64,000 bases of DNA, taken from the NCBI RefSeq assembly GCF_001669775.1, contig NZ_LXWK01000020.1, forward strand, positions 62,001 to 126,000, in the 5' to 3' direction. The notes under the pieces are model-generated. The model did no database searches. It had not been told where the DNA came from and saw nothing but the letters and a program-made list of their open reading frames with translations. The position numbers and the translations under genes were made by a program. Positions 52,268-61,366 of this stretch are shown here, piece by piece (the first letter of the stretch is position 1; the number at the start of each line of letters is the position of its first letter). Origin of the DNA: Rheinheimera sp. SA_1. GTDB taxonomy: Bacteria > Pseudomonadota > Gammaproteobacteria > Enterobacterales > Alteromonadaceae.

Positions 52268-52479
52268 TACCAGCGGGTGCTGAACGATGGTGTTGGCACC
52301 TTGCAGTTGTCACTCTGTGGTTTACCCCAGGAGCCCATGACTTGAACCGGCGCTTCGCTGAATTTGGCTTGGGTTATCCGATTGGTGATGCACTATCAGG
52401 CCGGAGTCAATCAAAGCCATTTGCCTTATTCCGATGATTCAGCCCGACCCTTTCTACAATCATTGCAGGAGATATGCTG

Positions 52480-52782
52480 ATGCACTTTCTGTTGATATAC
52501 GACATCGCCACAGATTATTTAGCGCGACGCGGTGAATTCCGGATGGCTCATCTGGCGCTGGCTTGGCAGGCCGCTGAGCGTGGTGAGTTGTTGTTAGGTG
52601 GTGCTATCGGCGATCCGGCAGACGGCGCCATGTTGCTGTTTCGCTGCGATAGTGCCGAAATTCCGGCCGCTTTTGCTAAAGCTGATCCCTATGTGCTGAA
52701 CGGCCTGGTCGCCCGCTGGCAAGTGAAACCCTGGAACACTGTGGTTGGGGATGGCGCGGCGACGCCTGTTAAGCCTGCATAA
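52480..52782 (+). CDS. YciI-family protein (100 aa)
   Basis: A small cytosolic protein with the ferredoxin-like YCII fold: MHFLLIYDIATDYLARRGEFR at the start, AHLALAWQAAERGELLLGGAI in the middle, and FAKADPYVLNGLVARWQVKPWNTVVG at the end. The conserved His (AHLALA) and Asp (DPYV) are the family's putative active pair. AGGAG is eight bases before ATG 52480, and two bases before the alternative ATG 52474, so the second is chosen. Function in the cell is unknown. Between 52268 and 52479 the DNA looks partly coding but is not open. Confidence 0.88.
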   Translation: MHFLLIYDIATDYLARRGEFRMAHLALAWQAAERGELLLGGAIGDPADGAMLLFRCDSAEIPAAFAKADPYVLNGLVARWQVKPWNTVVGDGAATPVKPA

Positions 52783-52875
52783 TATCGAGTTTGGGCAAAT
52801 GAACGTTATATGCTTTGTTTCGTTGATTTACTCTACCCACTTTTTAGATGTTCTTTTTTATCAAGGGGGTCTTCG

Positions 52876-53322
52876 TTGAATACTGCAATCAGTTTTAGAT
52901 GTTATGCCGCCAATGATAAAGATGCCTGTCTTAGGTTGTTTGACGAGAACTGCCCTGCGTTTTTTTCCCCCAATGAACGTGCTGATTATGCACAATTTCT
53001 CGATGCCGCCCCTTCAGGCTATGAAGTATGTATGTTGGATGGCGCTGTTATTGGTGCTTATGGTCTAGTGGGTGCAGATCAAGCATGGCGCCATCTCAAT
53101 TGGATTTTAGTCTCAGCTAAAGTGCAGGGATTAGGGATTGGTTCAGTATTTATGGACCGAACAATCCGGATCGGAAAAGCCGCCAATATTGTTGGAATCA
53201 AAATAGCTGCCAGTCATTTATCAGCGCCATTTTTTGCTAAGAATGGCGCTGTGCAGCTTCAGATGATTGAAAATGGCTGGGGAATTGGCATGCACCGCAT
53301 AGATATGGAATTAAAGCTTTAA
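52876..53322 (+). CDS. GNAT-family acetyltransferase (148 aa)
   Basis: The domain begins ISFRCYAANDKDACLRLFDE; the acetyl-CoA loop reads AKVQGLGIGSVFMDRTI (about residues 84-100), and APFFAKNGAV is the usual closing strand. The TTG at 52876 is preferred as start because AAGGGGG stands six bases before it and the protein then starts directly at the domain; an ATG at 52810 in the same frame would add 22 residues with a Cys/Phe-rich sequence unlike the family. The substrate is unknown. A decayed R2 repeat starts eight bases after the stop. Confidence 0.75.
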   Translation: MNTAISFRCYAANDKDACLRLFDENCPAFFSPNERADYAQFLDAAPSGYEVCMLDGAVIGAYGLVGADQAWRHLNWILVSAKVQGLGIGSVFMDRTIRIGKAANIVGIKIAASHLSAPFFAKNGAVQLQMIENGWGIGMHRIDMELKL

Positions 53323-53330
53323 TTTAGTAA

Positions 53331-53400
53331 ACCAACTACCCGCAACTGCACAGCGGGCATTTAAAGGTGAGCGCCGAAGACGTGTACTGAGTACGGTTAA
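53331..53400. repeat. Decayed copy of repeat family R2
   Basis: ACCAACTACCCGCAACTGCA and the following GTGAGCGCCGAAGACG align with copy B (57565 onward: ACCAACCACCGGCAACTGCG, GTGAGCGCCGGAGGCG) at roughly 70 percent by eye. The right arm is lost, so it is no longer palindromic. Confidence 0.6.
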
Positions 53401-53413
53401 ACTCCGTTCGTTT

Positions 53414-53749
53414 CTAGGGATGATGGCGTAAACTTTTGATCAAAGTAGCATCGGCCGCCAACACCATGGTATTGCAGCTTGCTATGCAGGCTAAAATGGC
53501 GGCCCGCGGCCCGTTTTGCCAGGCATCACTGGCATAAAACGCCTGCTGGCTTTGCTCACAATGCAATACGCTTTGATAAGCCCGCACCAACATATAAGTG
53601 TCTGGGGTTTGCAATGAGGCAGTGGCGAGCACCACATCAATCCCCGCGGTGGCCAGTAGCGGCAAGGATTTTTCATGTAACAATTGATGGAACTCTGACC
53701 CAGTGCCTGGTTTTAATTGGTAACTGCGAATTTCAATAATATTTTTCAT
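53414..53749 (-). CDS. NIPSNAP-family protein (111 aa)
   Basis: A dimeric alpha/beta-barrel-type small protein. It begins MKNIIEIRSYQLKPGTGSEFHQLL, the standard NIPSNAP entry, and contains DTYMLVRAYQSVLHCEQSQQAFYASDAW, matching the family's core. The function is unknown; members are often stand-alone stress or catabolic accessory proteins. The frame extends to 53869, but the added residues do not fit the family, so ATG 53749 is chosen although its ribosome site is weak. It is divergent from the Lrp-family gene at 53880 (about 130 bases between), which may regulate it. Confidence 0.82.
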   Translation of the reverse strand: MKNIIEIRSYQLKPGTGSEFHQLLHEKSLPLLATAGIDVVLATASLQTPDTYMLVRAYQSVLHCEQSQQAFYASDAWQNGPRAAILACIASCNTMVLAADATLIKSLRHHP

Positions 53750-53879
53750 CGCTGAACATCTGCTAAAGTGGCAATAACAAGCCAATATGGTAAGTGGGAA
53801 CCACCTACCGATACAGTGCAAATCCCAAGCATTTACGGCGATATAACCACTGAATTCAAGATATTTCACTAGGTTTACT

Positions 53880-54341
53880 ATGGCTTTTGAACTTGATAAC
53901 TACGACCGTAAAATTATCGCCCTGTTGCAAAGCAATGCGCGTATCAGTTACACCGAAATTGGCCGGCAAGTCCATCTCACTGCGCCAGCTGTGACAGAAC
54001 GTGTGCGGCGTTTGGAAGAGGCAGAGGTGATTACGGGCTACCAAACACGAGTCAATTTGCGCGCCTTGGGTTATAGCTTTGAAGCCTTTATCAACATTGT
54101 GGTGGATTCACATGCCGCCTTGGATGCTTGGGCCGCAGCTCATGCCGAAGTGTTAGCGCTGCACGCGACCACCGGCAATCACTGCGCGCTGATGCACATC
54201 GGTGTCACCTCGCCGGAACATTTACAAAATGTGTTAATGTCGTTGGGTAAACTAGGCAAAACCAGTACCTCGATGGTGCTGTCATCTCAGTTTGAAAACC
54301 GTCCGCGTTGCCATGGTGATCAACTGCCGAAATCCTCCTGA
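53880..54341 (+). CDS. Lrp/AsnC-family regulator (153 aa)
   Basis: An N-terminal AsnC helix-turn-helix (LDNYDRKIIALLQSNARISYTEIG, then VHLTAPAVTERVRRLEEA) and a C-terminal RAM domain (INIVVDSHAALDAWAAAHAEV, TGNHCALMHIGVTSPEHLQ). AGG is six bases before the ATG. The ligand is unknown. Position divergent to the NIPSNAP gene suggests local control of that gene. The C-terminal ligand loop (TGNHCALM) differs from the GxxD motif of amino-acid-sensing Lrp proteins (the 33672 paralogue has SGEIDLIV), so it may sense something else. Confidence 0.9.
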   Translation: MAFELDNYDRKIIALLQSNARISYTEIGRQVHLTAPAVTERVRRLEEAEVITGYQTRVNLRALGYSFEAFINIVVDSHAALDAWAAAHAEVLALHATTGNHCALMHIGVTSPEHLQNVLMSLGKLGKTSTSMVLSSQFENRPRCHGDQLPKSS

Positions 54342-54646
54342 CTCGCGCCACAGAACTGGCTCCTCAAAACTGGCGCCTGCCAACGGCAATTTGCAGTATC
54401 AGCGCCACCTATGCTCAACAAATGCGCAGTGTTTTTTCGACCTTAAAGCCCTTGCTCGCGAGGCAATTTAGCAAGCTTCCGCCGCTTTTGCGAAATCCAA
54501 AGTAAAACCAGTATAAATCTGTGAAATCCGTGGCTAACCAGGGGCAACTACTTGGCATTGTCTATGTCCTGACAGGGCCTGGTGCCTTATGATCTCGTTC
54601 GTCTTTTGCCCATGCGGCACCATCTCTCAATCAAGGAAAACACAGT
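54342..54646. other. Gap of 305 bases without a supported gene
   Basis: Mixed-composition DNA between the Lrp gene and the next gene. No stable hairpin with T-tract, no repeat copy and no gene-like frame was found. The sequence just before 54647 supplies AAGGA for the next start. Confidence 0.4.
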
Positions 54647-55132
54647 TTGAATGACCCTAAACATGATTTTGATTTTTTCGTTGGCCGCTGGCGGATAGAA
54701 AACCAACGGCTGCGTCATCGTTTGCAACAGTCCGACGACTGGGAGCACTTCGAAGCGAGCCAAGAGATGCGATTGCTGCCAGGCGGCATCGGCAATTACG
54801 ATGATTTCCTCGCACCCTGCTGGCGCCCGGATTTTGTCGGCATGTCGCTGCGTTTGTTCAATCCGCAAACACAATTGTGGAGTATTTATTGGCTCGACAA
54901 TATCAACGCCGGTCTTAATGGCGCCGGTAGTTTAATGCCGCCCGTCGTAGGCAAGTTTGAAAATGGCATTGGCATCTTCGAATGTGATGATGAGCTGGAC
55001 GGCAAACCTATTCGGGTTCGCTATACATGGTTTGATACCGACACCGAAACCCCGCGCTGGGAGCAAGCGATGTCTGCTGATCAGGGCAAAACCTGGGAAG
55101 TGAATTGGCGCATGCAAATGTACCGGCAATAA
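54647..55132 (+). CDS. DUF1579-like small protein (161 aa)
   Basis: A soluble beta-rich protein that begins MNDPKHDFDFFVGRWRIENQRL, the typical 'FDFFVGRW' opening of DUF1579-like lipocalin-fold proteins. It continues with QLWSIYWLDN, GIGIFECDDELDGKPIRVRYTW and closes GKTWEVNWRMQMYRQ, all consistent with a single beta-barrel. Function is unknown. The start codon is TTG at 54647, with AAGGA about nine bases upstream; the only nearby ATG is in another frame, so the TTG is well supported. No operon partner. Confidence 0.8.
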   Translation: MNDPKHDFDFFVGRWRIENQRLRHRLQQSDDWEHFEASQEMRLLPGGIGNYDDFLAPCWRPDFVGMSLRLFNPQTQLWSIYWLDNINAGLNGAGSLMPPVVGKFENGIGIFECDDELDGKPIRVRYTWFDTDTETPRWEQAMSADQGKTWEVNWRMQMYRQ

Positions 55133-55379
55133 AACTTATCTTTGGTGGTCGACATCCGTTCATGTTAAGCGGTATTGAGTCATAGACAGCAGCGCCTTAC
55201 TGCCCACATGACGTGCTGTTCTTATGTCGGCCAAAAGGCGCAGCAAAGTCCAGGTAATGATACATCTCTACGAGCACATAGAGTCTAATTTGTGAGCAGC
55301 AGATTTTTAGGTGTCAAGCGTGTGCAGTCATGGCGGTTAACAGCTCATCGCTGGCATAACGATTGACCAAAAAATGTAA

Positions 55380-55668
55380 TTAATACAAAGAACTACATCG
55401 CCTCGCTACATCTGTCATCGACAAATTCAATGCGCGCTGTTTTTGAATTTGCACGACCAAGTGGTAGTGATTAGACATAACGGCATTGGCGGAAATATCG
55501 ACACAAAACAATTGGGTAAGCTCAACAAGCCTGGCCACAATCGCATCGGTGGCTGAAATCTTTGCTATCGACAACACCAAGCAAAAATGTGCGGCGCACA
55601 CAGCGGCTAACGATGTGATCATTGGGCGCAGTATCTACTGATATCAGCGATTTTCGGGGCGAGGGCAT
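55380..55668 (-). pseudogene. Frameshifted RAYT (Y1/IS200-like) transposase relic
   Basis: AAGGA precedes ATG 55668. The first frame reads MPSPRKSLISVDTAPN, then DHIVSRCVRRTFLLGVVDSK, which is the conserved N-terminus of REP-associated tyrosine transposases, and stops at 55522. The next frame picks up with ARLVELTQLFCVDISANAVM then SNHYHLVVQI, holding the HUH metal-binding pair (HYH), and stops at 55380. The C-terminal half with the catalytic Tyr is missing. So this is one gene broken by a frameshift and truncated. It may once have mobilised the palindromic repeats in this chromosome. Confidence 0.82.
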
Positions 55669-55808
55669 TGGGATTTCCTTGACGGTCCGTGTCGAGGGCA
55701 GGCTTTTACGATGGTTGCTGAAATATTAATGTCAAGGTTTGGCTGTATTCGGTTGGGTGTCGATGGAGGCCCCGTCCATTAAGGTCCATAGCAGTAGCAC
55801 TGAGTCAT

Positions 55809-55833
55809 AAACCCGACCATAAAGGCCGGGCTT
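55809..55833 (-). terminator. Intrinsic terminator of 53-residue gene
   Basis: On the minus strand the stem AAGCCCGGCC / GGTCGGGTTT forms with G-U pairs, loop TTTAT, then TTATGACT. The G-U pairing works only in RNA read from the minus strand, in keeping with the gene at 55850-56011. Confidence 0.65.
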
Positions 55834-55849
55834 TAGACAACAAATAGTA

Positions 55850-56011
55850 TTACGAATTACGACCGTGCGAGCCAGACTGAGGCTTTTTATCGGGACTCAA
55901 AGCAGGTTTTGGTTGGTCGGGTTTTTGCTGATTCTTTTGATCTTTATTTCCGCTGTTACGTTTGTCTTCGTCCATTGCCGGACGACCACTTTGATCTTTC
56001 TGGTTAGCCAT
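55850..56011 (-). CDS. Small highly hydrophilic protein (53 aa)
   Basis: AGGAGG stands six bases before ATG 56011, one of the best ribosome sites in the window, and a terminator follows the stop, so this short gene is likely real. The sequence (MANQKDQSGRPAMDEDKRNS, later KNQQKPDQPKPALSPDKK) is built almost wholly of Lys, Asp, Gln, Asn, Pro, Ser and Gly, with no aromatic residue, no Cys and no hydrophobic core. It must be disordered. With about 7.5 percent Gly and extreme hydrophilicity it resembles hydrophilin or stress-type small proteins, but no family is identified. Confidence 0.72.
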   Translation of the reverse strand: MANQKDQSGRPAMDEDKRNSGNKDQKNQQKPDQPKPALSPDKKPQSGSHGRNS

Positions 56012-56536
56012 GACAGGCCTCCTGATAGTAAGTGAAATACACTATGTTGTTCATTGTGAACAGTAAAACTGATTCACCACTGCAATATGACTGCACGAAA
56101 AATCAACATGTCTATAAGGTGAGGCGTTAGGATAGTGCTCGGACGCACTCTAGTCTGTGCGTTAGCAAACGTGAACAGAGGCCATTTTCGCTGAGGGATC
56201 CCAGCAACTAGCAGTGCACCCAACGCAATGATCAAGGTTGAGCGATATTCGGCTGGGTGTCCACGGAGGCCGCCATTTGAGCGTGATGGCATTATCGGGT
56301 GTGGCGAGCGCCGACGAAATATTCGCCATAGGTGTCAAATGTTATAGCGCAGGGTCCTTCATGGCAGAATCCGCATATGGCCATGTATTGGCTCAGATGC
56401 AAATATTTCAGCAAACCGGTGCATTGCAACCTGCAGTGAGTCATTTGAGTTATGGCGAGATGAACCAGATGATAAGCTGATTGGCTCTCTTGGCTCGTCA
56501 CTTTCTGTGCGTTTCGATCACTAATCCGATCGGCTT

Positions 56537-56644
56537 AAGCGGCACGGGTAACAGCAACGCAGACACACCGTAAATACGTCCCTGTAGGCTCGATTGCGGC
56601 ATCCATGCCGCAAACGGTCTGCTTTTGCTGTCACCCGGCCGCTT
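56537..56644. repeat. 108-bp long-hairpin intergenic repeat
   Basis: The 28-base arms 56537-56564 (AAGCGGCACGGGTAACAGCA...) and 56617-56644 (...TTGCTGTCACCCGGCCGCTT) are complementary apart from about three positions. Inside is a second palindrome, TTGCGGCAT-CC-ATGCCGCAA (56594-56613), and the segment CCGTAAATACGTCCCTGTAG, which I recall from intergenic repeats of other gammaproteobacteria. The rest of the gap 56012-56790 shows no supported gene. Confidence 0.65.
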
Positions 56645-56790
56645 CAGTAACTTTTTTTAACTTGTTCCGGCATTCCACGGGCACAACCTTCCTGTACCCT
56701 TAACTGAACAATGTTGTTGAACATAAAGACAATAACAGATAGTTTGAATCCCATCAGAGGCAATAAATGTAGGCCGATTAGAGGATATGC

Positions 56791-57528
56791 ATGTCTCACA
56801 ATATGATGCAAAAGGTAAACAGTTTTGCTCTGAGAGCTTTTCGAGATACAGCTGATAAAGATTATATTCTCGCCCGCATGGCATATAAGACCGATCTATT
56901 CCCGCAGTTCCATTGGTCTGCGCTTCATGCTCTTGAGAAATATGCCAAATGTATTGCAATTCTCACTCGCATCCCAAAGCCTAAAAAAGATCACATAAAG
57001 CACGAAGTAAACCGGAGCTTGGAGCTTATTTCCGAGAAGCTAGATATAGCGCTATCGGAGCAAACAAAGAAATTCATAGCTCGTCTTGAAGAGTATGGCG
57101 CAAGATTTCGATATTTAGAGATCTCCTGGTTTATAAACGACTGTGAACTAGCAAAGCTAGATCGTGCTGTTTGGGAATTGCGCCGCTTTTGTAATGCTGA
57201 GTTGTATGTTTATTCTGGAGACCATTTTGTTTCGTTATGCAACGACAAATACGAAGCTATTAGATCCATCGAAAAACCAAACAAAATAAATACTCTCGTG
57301 CCGGGCGGGTATCTTGAAAAAACACTGGAGAATCGAAAATCCAGGGCAAGACCTGATTTAGTTTGGTGCAATCTCTACTACACAAATTCCAACAGAAAGT
57401 CAGTACTTATGAAAAGTGGCAAAATGGCTGAAAATTCTCCGTTTTCTCTGTACCCGGAAATTATCGAGGAAGTGTCGAAATATACATTTGTCCCAGATGA
57501 AATAAAAAATGCATACAAAAACGGCTAG
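56791..57528 (+). CDS. HEPN-like hypothetical protein (245 aa)
   Basis: GAGG lies six bases before ATG 56791. The N-terminal 130 residues form a helical domain: FRDTADKDYILARMAYKTDL, then HWSALHALEKYAKCIAIL and KHEVNRSLELI, the spacing seen in HEPN domains (helix with Ala/Leu-Glu-Lys-x-Lys, then Lys-His). No clean RxxxxH RNase motif is evident, so it may be a non-nuclease HEPN or only similar. The C-terminal part (LVPGGYLEKTLENRKSRARP...) is unassigned. The gene is AT-rich compared with its neighbours and sits between the 108-bp hairpin repeat and repeat R2 copy B, which suggests acquired DNA. No nucleotidyltransferase partner is adjacent. Confidence 0.65.
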   Translation: MSHNMMQKVNSFALRAFRDTADKDYILARMAYKTDLFPQFHWSALHALEKYAKCIAILTRIPKPKKDHIKHEVNRSLELISEKLDIALSEQTKKFIARLEEYGARFRYLEISWFINDCELAKLDRAVWELRRFCNAELYVYSGDHFVSLCNDKYEAIRSIEKPNKINTLVPGGYLEKTLENRKSRARPDLVWCNLYYTNSNRKSVLMKSGKMAENSPFSLYPEIIEEVSKYTFVPDEIKNAYKNG

Positions 57529-57564
57529 CAACCATCGGATATTTGATGATTAGAAAAATCCCCA

Positions 57565-57651
57565 ACCAACCACCGGCAACTGCGCAGTGAGCATTCAACA
57601 GTGAGCGCCGGAGGCGCGAACGGGCGAACGGAGTAGTTGTCGGTGGTTGGT
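57565..57651. repeat. 87-bp palindromic repeat family R2, copy B
   Basis: Inverse orientation of copy A (14861-14947) and the same length. Arms ACCAACCACCGGCAACT (57565-57581) and AGTTGTCGGTGGTTGGT (57635-57651) pair over 16 of 17 positions. Relative to copy A, two stem positions have changed on both sides so that pairing is kept. It lies 37 bases after the HEPN-like gene. The rest of the gap to 57820 holds the fadA terminator. Confidence 0.8.
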
Positions 57652-57765
57652 CCCGGTAATGGCTGACGGGGTGCTATCTTCATCCTATTGTTGCTGTGCG
57701 ATGGCGCTGCGCTTATCGCACCTACGTGTATTTTTACAGACGGATATCTCGCACAAAACCAATAA

Positions 57766-57794
57766 AAAAGGGCCGATAATTTATCAGCCCTTTT
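57766..57794 (-). terminator. Intrinsic terminator of fadBA
   Basis: AAAAGGGC (57766-57773) and GCCCTTTT (57787-57794) enclose an AT-rich inner stem GATAA/TTATC; on the minus strand a T-run follows. It lies 27 bases after the fadA stop. Confidence 0.82.
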
Positions 57795-57820
57795 CATTGA
57801 AACATCAATCATCGAATGAT

Positions 57821-59005
<1,185 letters not shown>

Positions 59006-61159
59006 TTAAACCGGGTAAAACACTTGGCCGTTGGCAGCCATAGCGCGGGTTTTGTCAGTCACCTGGTAGATTTCACCTAAGTGTGCATATTGGTCAGCTA
59101 AAGCGACAAAGTTGGCGAGGCCAATGGTGTCAGCATAACGCAGCGGACCACCGCGGAACGGAGGGAAACCTAAACCGTAGATCAAGCCCATATCAGCTTC
59201 AGCTGCTGATGCCACAATGCCTTCTTCTAAACAACGAATGGCTTCGTTGATCATTGGCACCATAGTGCGGGCAATGATTTCATCGGCGGAGAAATCTTTG
59301 GCTGGTGCTGCAACGCCTGCTAATAACGCGGCGCTGGCGGCATCCAAATCTTTTTTCGGTTTGCCTTTGGCATCTTTGCTGTAAGCGTAGAAACCGACAC
59401 CGTTTTTCTGACCAAAACGCTGCGCGTTATACATAGCGCTCACTGGATCGTTATCGACTTTGGCCATCCGCGTTGGGAAACCAGCGGCCATCACGTCGGT
59501 ACAATGATGGGCGGTGTCTAAACCAACCACATCCAGCAAATAGGCCGGGCCCATTGGCCAACCAAATTGTTTTTCCATCACTTTGTCGACTTTGGCAAAG
59601 TCAGCACCATCCAGCACCAGTTTGCTAAAACCAGCGAAATACGGGAACAACACACGGTTGACGTAAAAACCCGGGCAGTCGTTGACCACAATCGGCGATT
59701 TACCCATTTTGGCAGCGTAAGCCACCACAGCTGCGATGGTTTCATCCGAAGTATCTTTACCGCGGATAATTTCCACCAACGGCATCTGATGTACCGGGTT
59801 AAAGAAGTGCATACCGCAGAAACGGCTGGGATCTTCTAAATTTGCCGCTAAGGTATTGATGGAAATCGTCGAAGTGTTGGAAGTGATAATCGCATCCGGG
59901 CCAACCACTGATTCAATTTCTTTCAGCACTGTGCCTTTGATTTTCGGGTTTTCGACCACAGCTTCGACCACGATATCGACGCCTTTGACGGTTTCGTTCG
60001 ACAGTGTTGGTGTAATAGAAGCAATCACTTTAGCCATACCGGCCGCATCTAAACGTTTGCGCTCAACCAATTTGCCTAACAGCTTAATGGCTTCGCCCAT
60101 GCCCAGTTGCAATGCTTTGTCAGCGATGTCTTTCATCACCACTGGCACGCCTTTGGAAGCAGACTGGTAAGCAATACCGCCCCCCATAATGCCAGCGCCT
60201 AACACGGCAGCTTTGTTGATGGCTTTTTTCGCCAGTTTGCCGGCTTGTTTGGCTTTGCCTTTGATCAGCTGATCGTTTAAAAACAAACCAATTTGCGCGG
60301 TGGCAGCATCGGTTTTTGCCAGTTTGGCAAAACCGGCGTTTTCCAGCGCGACAGCACCGGCACGGTCTAACCGTGCGGCTTTTTCAATTGTTTCTACTGC
60401 AACCATCGGCGCCGGGTAATGTTTACCGGCGGTAGCGAACACCATGCCTTTGGCGGTGTTGAAGCTCATGATGGCTTCGGTTTTATTCAGTTTTAATGGC
60501 GACAATTTAGCTGCGCGCTTTTTGCGCCAATCCAACTTGCCGGCAATGGCGTCTTGCACCATCGATAAGGCTGCGGCCATCAGTTTATCCGGAGCAACCA
60601 CGGCATCGACTGCGCCTTCTTTTAACGCTTGTTCAGCGCCACGTTCTTTACCGGTGGTGATCCACTCCATCGCGGTGTCAGCACCGACAATGCGTGGTAA
60701 ACGGGCGGTACCGCCAAAACCTGGCATCAGGCCCAGTTTCACTTCTGGCAGACCAATTTTGGTGGTGGTATCGGCCACGCGGTAATCCGCAGTCAATGAC
60801 CATTCACAACCGCCGCCTAAGGCAAAACCTTTTAATGCAACGATGGTTGGAACCGGTAAGTCTTCGGCGAGGTCAAAGATGTCCGAAGCTTGTTTAATCC
60901 ACGGGATTAAATCGGCTTCTGGTTTTTTGAAAGTGGCAAGAAATTCAGTAATATCAGCACCAACGATGAAGGTCTCTTTGCTGCTGTTGTAAATAAGGCC
61001 TTTGAGTTTTTCATCTTTATGCAGGATTTCCAGCGCTGCGCGGCAATCAGCCAGCGTTTGCTGGTCAAATTTATTTACCGAGCCGGCTGCGTTAAAGGTA
61101 AACTCGGCAATACCGTCAGCAATGTATTGCACGGTAATGCTGGAACTCTGGTAGATCAT
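59006..61159 (-). CDS. fadB: Fatty-acid oxidation complex alpha subunit FadB
   Basis: 717 residues. The N-terminal enoyl-CoA hydratase/isomerase domain (about 1-190) has both catalytic Glu in [13 protein letters not shown] and [14 protein letters not shown]. The 3-hydroxyacyl-CoA dehydrogenase part has the NAD motif [19 protein letters not shown] (about residue 318) and the catalytic region [19 protein letters not shown]. The C-terminal domain ends with [16 protein letters not shown]. It performs hydration, dehydrogenation and isomerisation steps of beta-oxidation together with FadA. AAGGAGAA lies upstream of ATG 61159. A PsrA-type operator is found at 61270, about 110 bases upstream, between fadB and slt. 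Confidence 0.97.
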   Translation of the reverse strand: MIYQSSSITVQYIADGIAEFTFNAAGSVNKFDQQTLADCRAALEILHKDEKLKGLIYNSSKETFIVGADITEFLATFKKPEADLIPWIKQASDIFDLAEDLPVPTIVALKGFALGGGCEWSLTADYRVADTTTKIGLPEVKLGLMPGFGGTARLPRIVGADTAMEWITTGKERGAEQALKEGAVDAVVAPDKLMAAALSMVQDAIAGKLDWRKKRAAKLSPLKLNKTEAIMSFNTAKGMVFATAGKHYPAPMVAVETIEKAARLDRAGAVALENAGFAKLAKTDAATAQIGLFLNDQLIKGKAKQAGKLAKKAINKAAVLGAGIMGGGIAYQSASKGVPVVMKDIADKALQLGMGEAIKLLGKLVERKRLDAAGMAKVIASITPTLSNETVKGVDIVVEAVVENPKIKGTVLKEIESVVGPDAIITSNTSTISINTLAANLEDPSRFCGMHFFNPVHQMPLVEIIRGKDTSDETIAAVVAYAAKMGKSPIVVNDCPGFYVNRVLFPYFAGFSKLVLDGADFAKVDKVMEKQFGWPMGPAYLLDVVGLDTAHHCTDVMAAGFPTRMAKVDNDPVSAMYNAQRFGQKNGVGFYAYSKDAKGKPKKDLDAASAALLAGVAAPAKDFSADEIIARTMVPMINEAIRCLEEGIVASAAEADMGLIYGLGFPPFRGGPLRYADTIGLANFVALADQYAHLGEIYQVTDKTRAMAANGQVFYPV

Positions 61160-61269
61160 GGATGTTCTCCTTCGTCGCGTAGGTGACAGATGCTTTTATT
61201 TTCGCAACAGGTCAGATGAGTCTTGTGCGGGTCCAGTGTGTCGCGGTTCAGAAAAAAATTCAACCGTTA

Positions 61270-61287
61270 TTTAAACGCTTGTTTGAA
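61270..61287. promoter_or_regulatory. PsrA-type fatty-acid operator
   Basis: TTTAAACGCTTGTTTGAA; in reverse complement TTCAAACAAGCGTTTAAA, one base from the recalled PsrA pattern TTCAAAC-N4-GTTTGAA of gammaproteobacterial fatty-acid regulons. It is in the 207-base divergent gap, 110 bases before fadB and 80 before slt, so it probably represses fadBA. Confidence 0.65.
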
Positions 61288-61366
61288 TTTGCCGTCGACG
61301 CCTGTGTAACTATAGGTGGTATTTATACAGATGTGGCAACCGAACTTCAGGTTTTCAGGTACAACC

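Larger units (their letters stand above)
55732..56273. repeat. Pair of 42-bp direct repeats 500 bases apart
   Basis: 55732-55773 and 56232-56273 share TCAAGGTT, TATTCGG, TGGGTGTC and GGAGGCC in the same order, 34 of 42 identical by eye. They bracket the RAYT-relic side and the 53-residue gene (55850-56011). Possibly the ends of an old duplication or of a larger repeated element; no known family recognised. Confidence 0.5.

Noticed and set aside
55933-56480. Possible integron attC sites near 56120-56230 (GTTAGGA, ACCCAAC)
   Set aside because: The order and last bases do not fit the RYYYAAC...GTTRRRY layout, and there is no integrase.
56238-56480. 80-codon plus-strand frame after the direct repeat
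   Set aside because: Starts inside the repeat, lacks a ribosome site, and shows no family features.
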